Source: Paracoccus haematequi
GTDB lineage: Bacteria; Pseudomonadota; Alphaproteobacteria; Rhodobacterales; Rhodobacteraceae
Length of the DNA: 64,000 nt
Direction: 5' to 3'
Assembly (NCBI GenBank): GCA_945881965.1
Contig: CAMCVS010000002.1
Location: 124,001-188,000 of the forward strand
In this document: piece after piece, positions 35,076 to 44,668 of the stretch
Layout of the letters: each line of letters opens with the position of its first letter
How positions within the stretch are numbered: the first letter of the stretch is position 1
The notes under the pieces: generated by a model
The model's input: the letters and a program-made list of their open reading frames with translations, nothing else
Told to the model about the DNA's origin: nothing
Databases searched by the model: none
Translations under genes and position numbers: made by a program

Positions 35076-36095
35076 GTGAGCCGACAGGACCACCGCCCGC
35101 TGACCCTGCGCGACGTATCAGAAGCGTCGGGCGTGTCCGAGATGACCGTGAGCCGGGTCTTGCGCAACCGGGGCGATGTGTCGGACGCGACGCGGGCGCG
35201 GGTGTTGCAGGCGGCGAAACGGCTGGGCTATGTGCCCAACAAGATCGCAGGCGCGCTGGCGTCCAGCCGGGTCAATCTGGTCGCCGTGGTCATTCCGTCG
35301 CTGTCGAACATGGTGTTCCCAGAGGTGCTGGCGGGCATTTCGCAGGCGCTGGACGAGACGCCGTTGCAGCCGGTGGTGGGCGTCACGGATTATAGCCCCG
35401 AAAAAGAGGAAAAGGTGCTGTATGAAATGCTGTCGTGGCGCCCCTCTGGGGTGATCGTGGCGGGGCTGGAACATTCGGATGCGGCGCGCGCGATGCTGGC
35501 GGCATCCGGCATCCCGGTAGTCGAGATCATGGATACCGATGGCACACCCGTCGATGCGATGGTCGGCATCAGCCACCGCCGTGCGGGCCGCGAGATGGCC
35601 GAGGCGATCCTGGCCGCAGGCTATCGCCGGATCGGGTTCATGGGCACCAAGATGCCGATGGATCACCGCGCCCGCAAACGGTTCGAAGGGTTTACGCAGG
35701 CGCTGGCGCGCGGCGGCATCGAGGTGGCCGATCAGGAATTCTATTCCGGCGGGTCCGCGCTGGCCAAGGGCCGCGAGATGACGGCGGCGATGATGGCGCG
35801 CACGCCCGACCTTGATTTCCTGTATTATTCCAATGACATGATTGGCGCGGGCGGGCTGTTGTGGCTGTTGGAACAGGGCTATGACATCCCCGGTCGCATC
35901 GGGTTGGCGGGCTTCAATGGCGTGGAACTGTTGCAGGGCCTGCCCCGGCAACTGGCCACGATGGACGCCTGCCGCGCCGAAATCGGCCGCCACGCGGCGC
36001 GCATCGTGATGGCGCGTGTCGCGGGTCATGTGGTTGACAGCCATGTGGTGTTGAAACCGGTGATCAGCCGGGGTGACACGCTGCGCAGGGGGTAA
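35076..36095 (+). CDS. LacI/GntR-type transcriptional regulator
   Basis: A 339-residue LacI-family repressor. The N-terminal HTH is TLRDVSEASGVSEMTVSRVL, with the hinge helix KIAGALASSR; a periplasmic-binding-protein-like effector domain follows (VAVVIPSLSNMVFPEVLAG onward). It resembles gluconate-type GntR regulators more than LacI itself. AAGGAG at 35063-35068 is correctly spaced for the GTG at 35076; another GTG 24 bases upstream precedes it. No sugar genes are adjacent, so its targets must be elsewhere. Confidence 0.9.
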   Translation: MSRQDHRPLTLRDVSEASGVSEMTVSRVLRNRGDVSDATRARVLQAAKRLGYVPNKIAGALASSRVNLVAVVIPSLSNMVFPEVLAGISQALDETPLQPVVGVTDYSPEKEEKVLYEMLSWRPSGVIVAGLEHSDAARAMLAASGIPVVEIMDTDGTPVDAMVGISHRRAGREMAEAILAAGYRRIGFMGTKMPMDHRARKRFEGFTQALARGGIEVADQEFYSGGSALAKGREMTAAMMARTPDLDFLYYSNDMIGAGGLLWLLEQGYDIPGRIGLAGFNGVELLQGLPRQLATMDACRAEIGRHAARIVMARVAGHVVDSHVVLKPVISRGDTLRRG

Positions 36096-36144
36096 CACCG
36101 GGCCGTTTTTGTCTGCGTGCGCCGCGTGGTCCTGCGCCCGTAGG

Positions 36145-36162
36145 GCGGGTGATTTCACCCGC
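36145..36162. terminator. bidirectional hairpin between convergent genes
   Basis: GCGGGTGA (36145-36152) pairs with TCACCCGC (36155-36162) around a TT loop; flanking GG/CC extend the stem imperfectly. It lies between the LacI gene and the convergent winged-helix gene. No long T-run on either side. Confidence 0.5.
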
Positions 36163-36181
36163 GCCCCCATTCACCCATGCG

Positions 36182-36889
36182 TCAGATCATCCGGATCACG
36201 GCCTTGTCCACCGCCAACACATAGCCGCGCCGCGCCACGTTCTTGACCAACAGTTCCGTCACCATCTGGTTGCCCAGCGTGTCGCGCAGCCGCTTGATCC
36301 GCGTCGCGCCCGCCGATTCGTCGCAATCCGACGCATCGCGCCCCGATATCACCGCCTCGATCTGTGCGCCCGACAGCATGTCGTCATCCATCCGCGCCTC
36401 GGCCAGCACGGCCAGCGTCTCCATCGCGGCATCGGTCAGCTTGAACCCCATGTTGTTCAGGTAAACCGTGTTCTCCTCGCGTGATATCAGCAGGGATGAC
36501 ACCTGTATCCCCGAATTTTCGATCTGTTGCAGGCGGCGGTTCAGCGCCACCAGCATCCCCAGAAACACCAGCGCCGCCACCATCAGCCCGGTGGCAAACA
36601 GCATCAGCACGAAGATGACCAAGCGGTAGCTGGCCAGCACCTCGGAAAACGCCGTGCCCGACCCGGCAAGGATTTCCAGCAGCCGGATCTCGGTGCCCCC
36701 GGTCAGGTCGAAATTGTCGATGAACAGCTGTTCGACCCGCGCATTGAAGGCGTTGGCATCGGGCAGCGCCCAGAACAGGCCCGCGCCGGTGACGGCCAGC
36801 ACCACGACAATGGCGATGATCCCGGCGACCACGATCCGGCTGCCCGAACGCCGCGCGTCAGAAGCGGAGGAAATATTGTCCAGCATCAT
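36182..36889 (-). CDS. membrane-anchored winged-helix regulator
   Basis: An unusual 235-residue protein. Two membrane helices (about 18-41 and 88-115) flank a periplasmic loop of about 45 residues, followed by a cytoplasmic linker and a C-terminal OmpR/PhoB-like winged helix: LTDAAMETLAVLAEA, LSGAQIEAV, then RIKRLRDTLG and the hairpin VARRGYVL. This is the reverse order of CadC/ToxR, where the DNA-binding domain is N-terminal. Start is uncertain among ATGs at 36916, 36889 and 36886. It overlaps the end of the upstream small exported protein gene by 32 bases, so the two are likely co-expressed. Target unknown. Confidence 0.78.
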   Translation of the reverse strand: MMLDNISSASDARRSGSRIVVAGIIAIVVVLAVTGAGLFWALPDANAFNARVEQLFIDNFDLTGGTEIRLLEILAGSGTAFSEVLASYRLVIFVLMLFATGLMVAALVFLGMLVALNRRLQQIENSGIQVSSLLISREENTVYLNNMGFKLTDAAMETLAVLAEARMDDDMLSGAQIEAVISGRDASDCDESAGATRIKRLRDTLGNQMVTELLVKNVARRGYVLAVDKAVIRMI

Positions 36890-37133
36890 CCCTGCGTGCG
36901 GCCAGGCCGCCCTCATCGAACACGGAAACGATTGTCAACAGCGTCCAGCCATGCGCGGCCAGACGTGACCGCACCTCGGCACCTGCGGCCTGCGCGTTGC
37001 AGGCACCGACCTGCATCACGCCGTAATGCAGCCGCAGCGGGCGGTCCTGCTTGGCCTTGTAATCGGCAAAGCAATTCGCCGCTGCCAGACCGGGCAGCGC
37101 CATCAGCGCGAGGGTGAGAAGGATGTGTTTCAT
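36858..37133 (-). CDS. small exported protein with paired cysteines
   Basis: A 91-residue protein with a clear signal peptide (MKHILLTLALMALPGLAAA) and a mature part of about 70 residues with two cysteines (ANCFADY and VGACNAQ) that could form one disulfide. I do not recognise the family. The mature domain (YGVMQVGACNAQ.. RLAAHGWTLLTIVSVFD) looks like a compact alpha/beta fold. It is upstream of and overlapping the membrane-anchored winged-helix gene, so it could be a periplasmic partner of that regulator. The ribosome site is weak (TTGGGGC). Confidence 0.65.
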   Translation of the reverse strand: MKHILLTLALMALPGLAAANCFADYKAKQDRPLRLHYGVMQVGACNAQAAGAEVRSRLAAHGWTLLTIVSVFDEGGLAARRDDAGQYFLRF

Positions 37134-37300
37134 GCCCCAATCATGCGCAGCCACACAGCGATATTCAATCACCAAGGCCGTTTGAGCCGCTGCTATCGGA
37201 TAGCAGGGGGGCGATATTGCCTGTCTGACGCAATCGGCCCGAGATCACGGCATCGAACCGGTCGTGGTTGACCGGCGCAACCCCCGAAAGGACCTGCCTC

Positions 37301-37801
37301 ATGTATCGTAAATTCATCGCCGTCATTCTGGCCGCTGCCGTTGCCGTCACCGCCTTGGGCAGCGCCCCGGCGCAGGCCGGCGACCGGGATATCGCCCGGT
37401 TCATTGCCGGTGTCGCCGCCGTCGGCATCATCGCCGCCACCATCCACGACCAGCAGCGCCGTGGCCAAGGTCATGATGACGGGCGCGGCCATGTCAGCCG
37501 TCAGCAGACCTATTACCCGCCCGTCGTCCACGCGCCGCAGCGCCGCCACGACGCCTATGTCCAGCCGCGGCAAGACCATCGGGCGCGCGGCGGTCTGCCG
37601 TCATCCTGCCTGCAAACCGTATCCGACCGTCGCGGGTCGCGGCATGTGTTCAGCGCCGGGTGCCTGCAACGCAATGACGTGCGCGTCGGCAACCTGCCGG
37701 ACAATTGCGCGCTGACCTATGTCGGGCAGAAGGGTCGCGCCCGCACCGGCTATGACGCCGGGTGCCTGGCAGATTACGGCTATCGCACATCGCGCCGCTG
37801 A
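37301..37801 (+). CDS. exported protein of unknown function
   Basis: A 166-residue secreted protein. The signal peptide is MYRKFIAVILAAAVAVTALG with cleavage near AQAGD, followed by a short hydrophobic stretch (FIAGVAAVGIIAATI), a His/Arg/Gln-rich low-complexity middle, and a C-terminal part with four cysteines (SSCLQTV, AGCLQRN, DNCALTY, AGCLADYGY). AAAGGA precedes the ATG. Similar Rhodobacterales proteins exist as I recall but lack an assigned function. It is divergent from the small exported protein and ends in a strong terminator. Confidence 0.72.
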   Translation: MYRKFIAVILAAAVAVTALGSAPAQAGDRDIARFIAGVAAVGIIAATIHDQQRRGQGHDDGRGHVSRQQTYYPPVVHAPQRRHDAYVQPRQDHRARGGLPSSCLQTVSDRRGSRHVFSAGCLQRNDVRVGNLPDNCALTYVGQKGRARTGYDAGCLADYGYRTSRR

Positions 37802-37821
37802 TCTCGCGGGGGTCGCAGGCG

Positions 37822-37848
37822 GGCCGGGGGGCAACCCTCGGCCTTTTT
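37822..37848 (+). terminator. rho-independent terminator with GCAA loop
   Basis: A nine-pair stem, 37822-37830 with 37835-37843 (one G-T), closes a GCAA tetraloop and is followed by five T. It ends the gene for the exported protein. Confidence 0.88.
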
Positions 37849-37885
37849 GCGTTGCGTCCCCGGCGGGGCTTTGGCATCTGACGCC

Positions 37886-38513
37886 ATGCCGCCCGATTTC
37901 ACTCATGAACGCGATCTGATGGCGCAGGGCCTTGCCCGCATCGCCGGTGTGGACGAGGTCGGGCGTGGTCCTTTGGCGGGCCCCGTGATGGCCTGCGCGG
38001 TGGTGCTGGACCCGGATCGCATCCCAGCGGGGCTGGACGATTCCAAACGCCTGACCGCGCGGCGGCGTGAGGTCTTGGCGGAAGCGATCCTTGCGGTGGC
38101 CGAGGTGTCCGTCGGGGTGGCGTCGGTGGCGGAAATCGACGCGCTGAACATCCTGCGGGCCAGCCATCTGGCGATGGTGCGTGCGCTTGCGGGGCTGTCG
38201 CGCCTGCCCGACATCGCGCTGATCGACGGCAACCTGTTGCCGCGCGACATGCCCTGTCCGGGGCGCGCGATCATCAAGGGTGATGCCCTGTCGCTGTCCA
38301 TCGCGGCGGCCTCAATCGTGGCAAAAACAAGGCGCGATGCGCTGATGATGGATTTGGCGCAACAGTTCCCCGGCTATGGCTGGGACAAAAACGCGGGCTA
38401 TCCGTCACAGGCGCATAAACAGGCCATTCTAGATATTGGGGTGACCCCGCATCATAGACGTTCGTTCAAACCGATCCACAATATATTGTGTCACGATAAA
38501 TCTTTAACCCCTT

Positions 38514-38515
<2 letters not shown>
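37886..38515 (+). CDS. rnhB: ribonuclease HII
   Basis: RNase HII of 209 residues that removes RNA from RNA-DNA hybrids and misincorporated ribonucleotides. The catalytic motif GVDEVGRGPLAGPV gives Asp and Glu; LIDGNLLP supplies the third acidic residue; KGDALSLSIAAASIVAKTRRD and GYPSQAHKQA complete the signature. The ATG at 37886 (MPPDFTHERD) is preferred because homologues begin similarly; an ATG 11 codons later is possible. It is followed by the ccrM control region. Confidence 0.94.
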
Positions 38516-39711
<1,196 letters not shown>

Positions 39712-39766
39712 GATACCGAACACCGCCGGGTCTGTCGGGTGCGGTGCGCCCGGCTTCCCTCGACTG

Positions 39767-39797
39767 CCCCGCCCTGTCACAGGGGCGGGGTTTTTTT
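39767..39797 (+). terminator. terminator after ccrM
   Basis: CCCCGCCC (39767-39774) pairs with GGGCGGGG (39783-39790), followed by seven T. Confidence 0.92.
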
Positions 39798-39802
39798 ATT
39801 GC

Positions 39803-39950
39803 CACGATGCGGAGCGGCTTCGCCGCGCTTTATGTCTCATCGTCGCCAAAGGCTCCTCTTCGGGTGCCTCCGGCGGGGATAGTTTTGAACCAGAGAAGCC
39901 GCAAGCGAGGCTCTTGAAAAGCGCAGGCGAAAGGCAAAGGGTGGCAGCGA
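39803..39950. repeat. possible dispersed intergenic element
   Basis: Non-coding stretch before the SulP gene with a GCGGC-TTC-GCCGC hairpin at 39814-39826 and the string CCTCCGGCGGGGATAGTTTT followed by GAACCAGAGAAG. This resembles intergenic boilerplate repeatedly seen in Rhodobacterales genomes, from memory. Only partially similar sequence recurs in the window (53753-53817), so repetition is not shown here. Confidence 0.35.
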
Positions 39951-39960
39951 GGAGATCCGC

Positions 39961-41199
39961 ATGACCCCAGCCCTTGTGACCGCAATGCGCGGCTATACAC
40001 ACGTAAATTTTCGCGCCGATCTGCTGGCGGGGATCACCGTGGCGATGGTGGCGTTGCCGTTGAGCCTTGCGATTGCGATTGCCTCGGGGGCGGACCCGGC
40101 GACGGGGTTGGTGACGGCGATTGTGGCGGGGTTCCTGATTTCGGCGCTGGGGGGCAGCCGGGTGCAGATCGGCGGGCCGACAGGGGCGTTCATCGTTGTG
40201 GTGCATGGGGTGATCGCGGCGCATGGCTTTGACGGGCTGGTGATTGCGACACTGATGGCGGGGGTGCTGCTGGTCATTGCAGGCGTGACGCGGGCGGGGG
40301 CGCTGGTGCGGTTTATCCCCGAGGCGGTGATCAACGGCTTTACCATCGGCATCGCGGTGATCATCGCCACCAGCCAGTTTCCCGACCTGTTGGGGTTGGA
40401 TGGCCGCGCCTTGCCCGCCGAGGTGCCCGCCAAGATGGCAGGCATCTGGGCGGCGCGGGGGCAGATTGTGCTGGCGGCGCTGGCGGTGGGGCTGGGCGGC
40501 ATGATCCTGATTGTGCTGTTCCGGCGGCTGGCACCGAAATGGCCGGGGCTGATCGTGGCGGTGGCGGTGGCGTCTAGCGTGGCCTGGGCGCTGGCGCTGC
40601 CGGTGGATACGATCGAAAGCCGGTTCGGGGCGCTGCCCAGCACGCTGCCGCTGCCGCGCCTGCCGGATGTGACGCTGGCGCGATTGGTCGAATTGATCCC
40701 CTCCGCGCTGGTGATCGCGTTTCTGGCGGGCATCGAAAGCCTGCTGTCCGCGATGGTGGCCGACCGGATGACCGGGGCGGGGGCGGAGCACCGCCACCGG
40801 CCCAATGCCGAAATTCTGGCGCAGGGCGTGGCCAATATCGGGTCAGCGCTATTTACCGGCCTGCCCGCCACGGGGGCGATTGCGCGCACAGCGACGAATA
40901 TCCGCGCGGGCGGGCAGACGCCGGTAGCGGGCATGATCCATGCGGTGGCGATCCTCGTGATGATGATGGTGGCGGGGCCGTTGGCGGGGCAGATGGCGAT
41001 GCCTGCGCTGGCGGGGCTGTTGATCCTGACCGCGTGGAACATGGCGGAACCGCATAAATGGGGCGAGTACCTGCGGGAGCCGGCGGGGGATCGGCTGGTG
41101 TTGGTGGTGACGCTGGTCTTGACCGTGTTCACCGACCTGACAGTGGCGATTGCGGTGGGCGTCGCGCTGGGGTTGGGCCTGCGCGCGCTGAAACGTTAA
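39961..41199 (+). CDS. SulP-family anion permease lacking a STAS domain
   Basis: A 412-residue inner-membrane transporter with 12-14 hydrophobic segments and SulP signatures: DLLAGITVAMVALPLSLAIAIASG at the N-terminus, GGSRVQIGGPTGAFIVV, and the GIESLLSAMVADRMTG motif near residue 260. SulP proteins move sulfate, bicarbonate or dicarboxylates. The protein ends right after the last membrane segment (LGLRALKR), so the usual C-terminal STAS regulatory domain is missing and no STAS gene follows. Substrate unknown. It converges on alkB with a 4-base stop overlap. Confidence 0.9.
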   Translation: MTPALVTAMRGYTHVNFRADLLAGITVAMVALPLSLAIAIASGADPATGLVTAIVAGFLISALGGSRVQIGGPTGAFIVVVHGVIAAHGFDGLVIATLMAGVLLVIAGVTRAGALVRFIPEAVINGFTIGIAVIIATSQFPDLLGLDGRALPAEVPAKMAGIWAARGQIVLAALAVGLGGMILIVLFRRLAPKWPGLIVAVAVASSVAWALALPVDTIESRFGALPSTLPLPRLPDVTLARLVELIPSALVIAFLAGIESLLSAMVADRMTGAGAEHRHRPNAEILAQGVANIGSALFTGLPATGAIARTATNIRAGGQTPVAGMIHAVAILVMMMVAGPLAGQMAMPALAGLLILTAWNMAEPHKWGEYLREPAGDRLVLVVTLVLTVFTDLTVAIAVGVALGLGLRALKR

Positions 41200-42344
41200 C
41201 GCGGCAGGGGATTCGCGCCCTTGTTGTACGCCCGCCAATCGGTGATTTCGGGGTAATACATCTCGCGCCAGCGTTTCACGCGCGGGTTCATGATGCGCCG
41301 CCACAACGGGGGCACCATCGCCGCCATCGTCATGATCGGATAACCATAGGGCAGTTGCGGGGCATCCGCCTGGGTATAATTCTGCAACAGCGGAAAGCGG
41401 CGGTCGGGTTTGTAATGGTGATCCGAATGGCGTTGCAGATTGATCAACAGCCAGTTTGACGCCTTGTGCGCGGCGTTCCAGCTGTGCTGCGGTTTGACGT
41501 GTTCATACTTGCCGTCGCCCAGATGTTTGCGCGTCAGCCCGTAATGTTCGACGTAGTTCACCAGTTCCAACTGCCAGATCGCGATAAACGCCTGCCATAG
41601 GAACAGGGCCAACCCCAAAGGCCCGCCAAGGATCAGCGCCAGCAGCAGCGCGCCGCCCTGCAATGCGGCGTAACGCCAGAACGGATTGCTGGCATCGGTC
41701 CAGGGCAGGTCGCGCCGCGCCAGCATCGCGGCCTCGGCAGCAAAGGCGGATGTCAGCGATTGCCGCACCACGCGGGGGAAGAACCGGTGGAACCCCTCGT
41801 TATAGCGGGCGGTCACCGGATCGCGCGGCGTGCCGACATAGAGGTGATGCACCCGCAGGTGTTCGGACCGGAAATGCGAATACATGACCATCGCCAGCAG
41901 GATATCGCCCAGCATCCGCTCGCGCGGGTCTTTCTGGTGCATCAATTCGTGGCTGTAGTTGATCCCCACAGTCCCGGTCAGCACACCCAGCCCGAAGAAC
42001 AGCCCGATCAGTTCCCACGCGCCAAGCTCGGACCGGGTGGCGACGTAGATCACGCCGAACAGCGTCATCGCCTGCAACGGCACCCAGGCAATGGTGACCA
42101 TGCGGTAGTACAACAGGTCGGCGTCAGAGGCCGCAGGGTCGGCGTTGTCAAGGTTCAACCCCAGCGCCGCATCCAGCGCAGAAAACAGGTACCAGGTCGC
42201 CAGCGGCAGCAACAGCACCGTCCAGCCGCCCTGGGTCACCCCGATCCAGGCCAGCGGCAACAGCGCCAACGACAGCCAGAACGGCAGGGCGGATGTCAGG
42301 CGGGACAACGTGGTGGTGGGGATCATGGCGGTATCCTGTGTCAT
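41196..42344 (-). CDS. alkB: alkane 1-monooxygenase, membrane di-iron hydroxylase
   Basis: A 382-residue integral-membrane hydroxylase. Six hydrophobic helices carry the histidine clusters: HELMHQ, EHLRVHHLYVG, NYVEHYGL and LQRHSDHHY, matching the AlkB ligand set. Segments NYVEHYGLTR and RHSDHHYKPDRRF are diagnostic for alkane hydroxylases rather than fatty-acid desaturases. Electron partners (rubredoxin, reductase) are not in the window. Its start overlaps the mutY stop by four bases, an odd coupling of repair and hydrocarbon oxidation. Confidence 0.92.
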   Translation of the reverse strand: MTQDTAMIPTTTLSRLTSALPFWLSLALLPLAWIGVTQGGWTVLLLPLATWYLFSALDAALGLNLDNADPAASDADLLYYRMVTIAWVPLQAMTLFGVIYVATRSELGAWELIGLFFGLGVLTGTVGINYSHELMHQKDPRERMLGDILLAMVMYSHFRSEHLRVHHLYVGTPRDPVTARYNEGFHRFFPRVVRQSLTSAFAAEAAMLARRDLPWTDASNPFWRYAALQGGALLLALILGGPLGLALFLWQAFIAIWQLELVNYVEHYGLTRKHLGDGKYEHVKPQHSWNAAHKASNWLLINLQRHSDHHYKPDRRFPLLQNYTQADAPQLPYGYPIMTMAAMVPPLWRRIMNPRVKRWREMYYPEITDWRAYNKGANPLPR

Positions 42345-43393
42345 CGCGGCAGAGTCTCCATCGCGGGGCGGGCAAGGTCAAACGCCTTTCGCATCACGGT
42401 GGGCAAATCGGCGGGGCGAAACGTCGCGGCGGGGTGAAAGGTGCCGCGTTCGGGCCGCGCGTCAAGCCCGACCTGCGCCAGCCGCAATCCCAGCCGCAGA
42501 TGAAAATGGGTAAAGGTGTGGCGGACCTCGGCCCCCGGATCATGCCAAAGGGCGTCAACAGGCGGTTGCGCGGCGGGGACGCTTTCGGCCCAGTCGGTGC
42601 CGGGCCAGCCCAGCATCCCACCCAACAGGCCCTGCGGCGGGCGGGTTTCCAGCAGCCACGCGCCATCCGTCCGCCGCGCCAGATAGGCGATGCCGTGCCG
42701 GATCGGTTGCGCGGCCTTGGGCGTCTTGCGCGGCAGGTCGGGCGCGGTGCCGCGCGCGCGCGCCAGACAGGGTGCGGACCACGGGCAAATCCCGCAGGCC
42801 GGCTTGCGCGGGGTGCAGATGGTGGCCCCAATGTCCATCACCGCCTGCGCGTAATCGCCGGGGCGACGGGCAGGGGTCAGACGCGCGGCGGCGGCGGTGA
42901 TCTCGGGCTTGGCGGCGGGCAGCGGGGTGTGAATGTCGAACATCCGCGCCATAACGCGCTCGACATTGCCATCGACCACGGTTTCGCGCGCGCCAAAGGC
43001 AATCGCCGCCACCGCCGCCGCCGTGTAAGGCCCGATACCCGGCAGCGCGCGCAGGCCCGCGAGTGTGTCGGGAAACACTCCGCCGTAATCCCGCGCCACC
43101 ACGCGCGCGCAGGCCAGCAAATTCCGTGCGCGCGCGTAATAATCAAGGCCCGCCCAGGCGGCCATCACCTCCGCATCCGCGGCTCCGGCCAGCGCCGCAA
43201 CGGTCGGCCAGCGCGTGGTGAAACGGTGGAAATAGTCTTTTACCGCCGCAACCGTGGTCTGTTGCAGCATCACCTCGGACAGCCAGACGCGGTAGGGGTC
43301 CGGGCGCGCATCCGATCCGGGGGCCACGCGCCACGGCAGGTCACGCGCATGGCGGTCGTACCACGCTAACAGGTCCGCCGCATCGTCACGCAT
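42341..43393 (-). CDS. mutY: A/G-specific adenine glycosylase
   Basis: A 350-residue MutY that removes adenine opposite 8-oxoguanine. The helix-hairpin-helix with LPGIGPYTAAAV, the catalytic aspartate in VVDGNVERVM, and the [4Fe-4S] loop C-x6-C-x2-C-x5-C (CTPRKPACGICPWSAPC) are all present. The C-terminal NUDIX-like domain recognises 8-oxoG (WLLETRPPQGLLGGMLGWPG). It is divergent from the DciA-family gene and translationally coupled to alkB downstream. Confidence 0.95.
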   Translation of the reverse strand: MRDDAADLLAWYDRHARDLPWRVAPGSDARPDPYRVWLSEVMLQQTTVAAVKDYFHRFTTRWPTVAALAGAADAEVMAAWAGLDYYARARNLLACARVVARDYGGVFPDTLAGLRALPGIGPYTAAAVAAIAFGARETVVDGNVERVMARMFDIHTPLPAAKPEITAAAARLTPARRPGDYAQAVMDIGATICTPRKPACGICPWSAPCLARARGTAPDLPRKTPKAAQPIRHGIAYLARRTDGAWLLETRPPQGLLGGMLGWPGTDWAESVPAAQPPVDALWHDPGAEVRHTFTHFHLRLGLRLAQVGLDARPERGTFHPAATFRPADLPTVMRKAFDLARPAMETLPR

Positions 43394-43475
43394 TCTTTAT
43401 GGTTCCCGTATCGGTTTTCGGATGGCACCGCCCGCGCCGCCGCATAGAATAGCGGGAAACGCAAGGAAACCCATC

Positions 43476-44006
43476 ATGGCAATGATGCCCGACAACAGCA
43501 AACGCAGACGCGGCTTCGCGCAGGCCGGACGGCTGGTGGAACGTCAGATTCGCGCGGCGGGCGAAACGCGCGGCTTTGCCGTGTCGCGCGTGCTGACGCA
43601 TTGGGGGGATATCGTCGGGGCCGATCTGGCCGCGCTGATGCACCCTGTTGACGTGCGCTATGGCCGCGAAGGCGGGTTTGGTGCGACGCTGACCGTGCTG
43701 TGCGCCGGGGCGCGCGCGCCTTTGGCCGAAATGCGCAAGGAAGAGGTGCGCGCGCGGGTCAACGCCGCCTATGGGTATAACGCGATTGCGCGGGTGCGGG
43801 TCACGCAGACAGCGGCGCATGGCTTTGCCGAAGCCCAGACTGCCTTTGGCGCGGTTGCGCCGGACAAGACACCCTCGCCGCAGTTGATCGGGCAGGCATC
43901 GCAAACCGCTGCGCCGATTGGTGATGCCGGTCTGCGCGCGGCGCTTGAAACCTTGGCCCTGAACATATTATCGCGGGCTGAACCCGCAGGAAAGGACAGC
44001 CCATGA
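43476..44006 (+). CDS. DUF721/DciA-family protein
   Basis: A 176-residue protein of the DUF721 family, whose members include the DciA replicative-helicase loader used where DnaC is absent. The N-terminal two-thirds holds the conserved RGFAQAGRLVERQIR and VSRVLTHWGDIVGADLAALMHPV, the KH-like core; the C-terminal tail is variable. AAGGAAA precedes the ATG. The stop overlaps the DsbA-like gene start by four bases. A helicase-loading role is known for some relatives and is not certain for this member. Confidence 0.82.
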   Translation: MAMMPDNSKRRRGFAQAGRLVERQIRAAGETRGFAVSRVLTHWGDIVGADLAALMHPVDVRYGREGGFGATLTVLCAGARAPLAEMRKEEVRARVNAAYGYNAIARVRVTQTAAHGFAEAQTAFGAVAPDKTPSPQLIGQASQTAAPIGDAGLRAALETLALNILSRAEPAGKDSP

Positions 44007-44668
44007 ACCGCAGATCGCTGCTTTTGACCGGAGGCATGGCCGTCACGGCGCTTGCAGGCGTATGGCTTGTGCGCGGCGGGCAGGACGTATCCGGCCTGCC
44101 GACACTTGGGGCCGCAAACGCGCAGACCGCAGCCGTGGACACCTCTGGCGTGGTCGAGATGGAATTGGGCGCGCCCGATGCCCCGGTGACGATGATGGAA
44201 TACGCGTCCTTCACCTGTCCGCATTGCGCGACCTTTCACGCCACCGTGCTGCCGCAGCTCAAGGCGGATTATATCGACACCGGCAAGGTGCGGTTCATCT
44301 ACCGCGATGTCTATTTCGACCGCTTCGGGCTATGGGCGGCCATGGTGGCGCGCTGTGAACCGACGCGGTTCTTTGGTGTGGTCGAGATGCTTTATGCCCA
44401 GCAGCGCGACTGGTTCGGGGCCGGTGATCCGGCGACGGTGGCCGAAAACCTGAAAAAGATCGGCCGCGTGGCCGGTCTGGACACGGCGCAACTGGACGCC
44501 TGTTTCACTGATCAGGCCAAGGCCGAGGCGCTGGTCGCCTGGTTCCAGAAGAACGCCGAGGCCGACAAGATCGAATCGACGCCATCGCTGGTGATCGACG
44601 GCGAGTTGCATTCGAACATGTCCTATGCCGATCTGAAGGCGATCCTGGACAAGAAGCTGGCCCCGTGA
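44003..44668 (+). CDS. DsbA-family thiol:disulfide oxidoreductase
   Basis: An exported thioredoxin-fold protein of 221 residues. The N-terminal signal (NRRSLLLTGGMAVTALAGVWL) is followed by the DsbA-like domain with active site CPHC (FTCPHCATFH, residues 72-75) and the cis-proline loop STPSLVIDG. It is most like the BdbD/ScsC-type DsbA group. Two further cysteines (ARCEP, DACFT) are present. Overlapping genes on both sides (DciA-like before, CoA-transferase after) show tight coupling without clear functional logic. Confidence 0.9.
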   Translation: MNRRSLLLTGGMAVTALAGVWLVRGGQDVSGLPTLGAANAQTAAVDTSGVVEMELGAPDAPVTMMEYASFTCPHCATFHATVLPQLKADYIDTGKVRFIYRDVYFDRFGLWAAMVARCEPTRFFGVVEMLYAQQRDWFGAGDPATVAENLKKIGRVAGLDTAQLDACFTDQAKAEALVAWFQKNAEADKIESTPSLVIDGELHSNMSYADLKAILDKKLAP

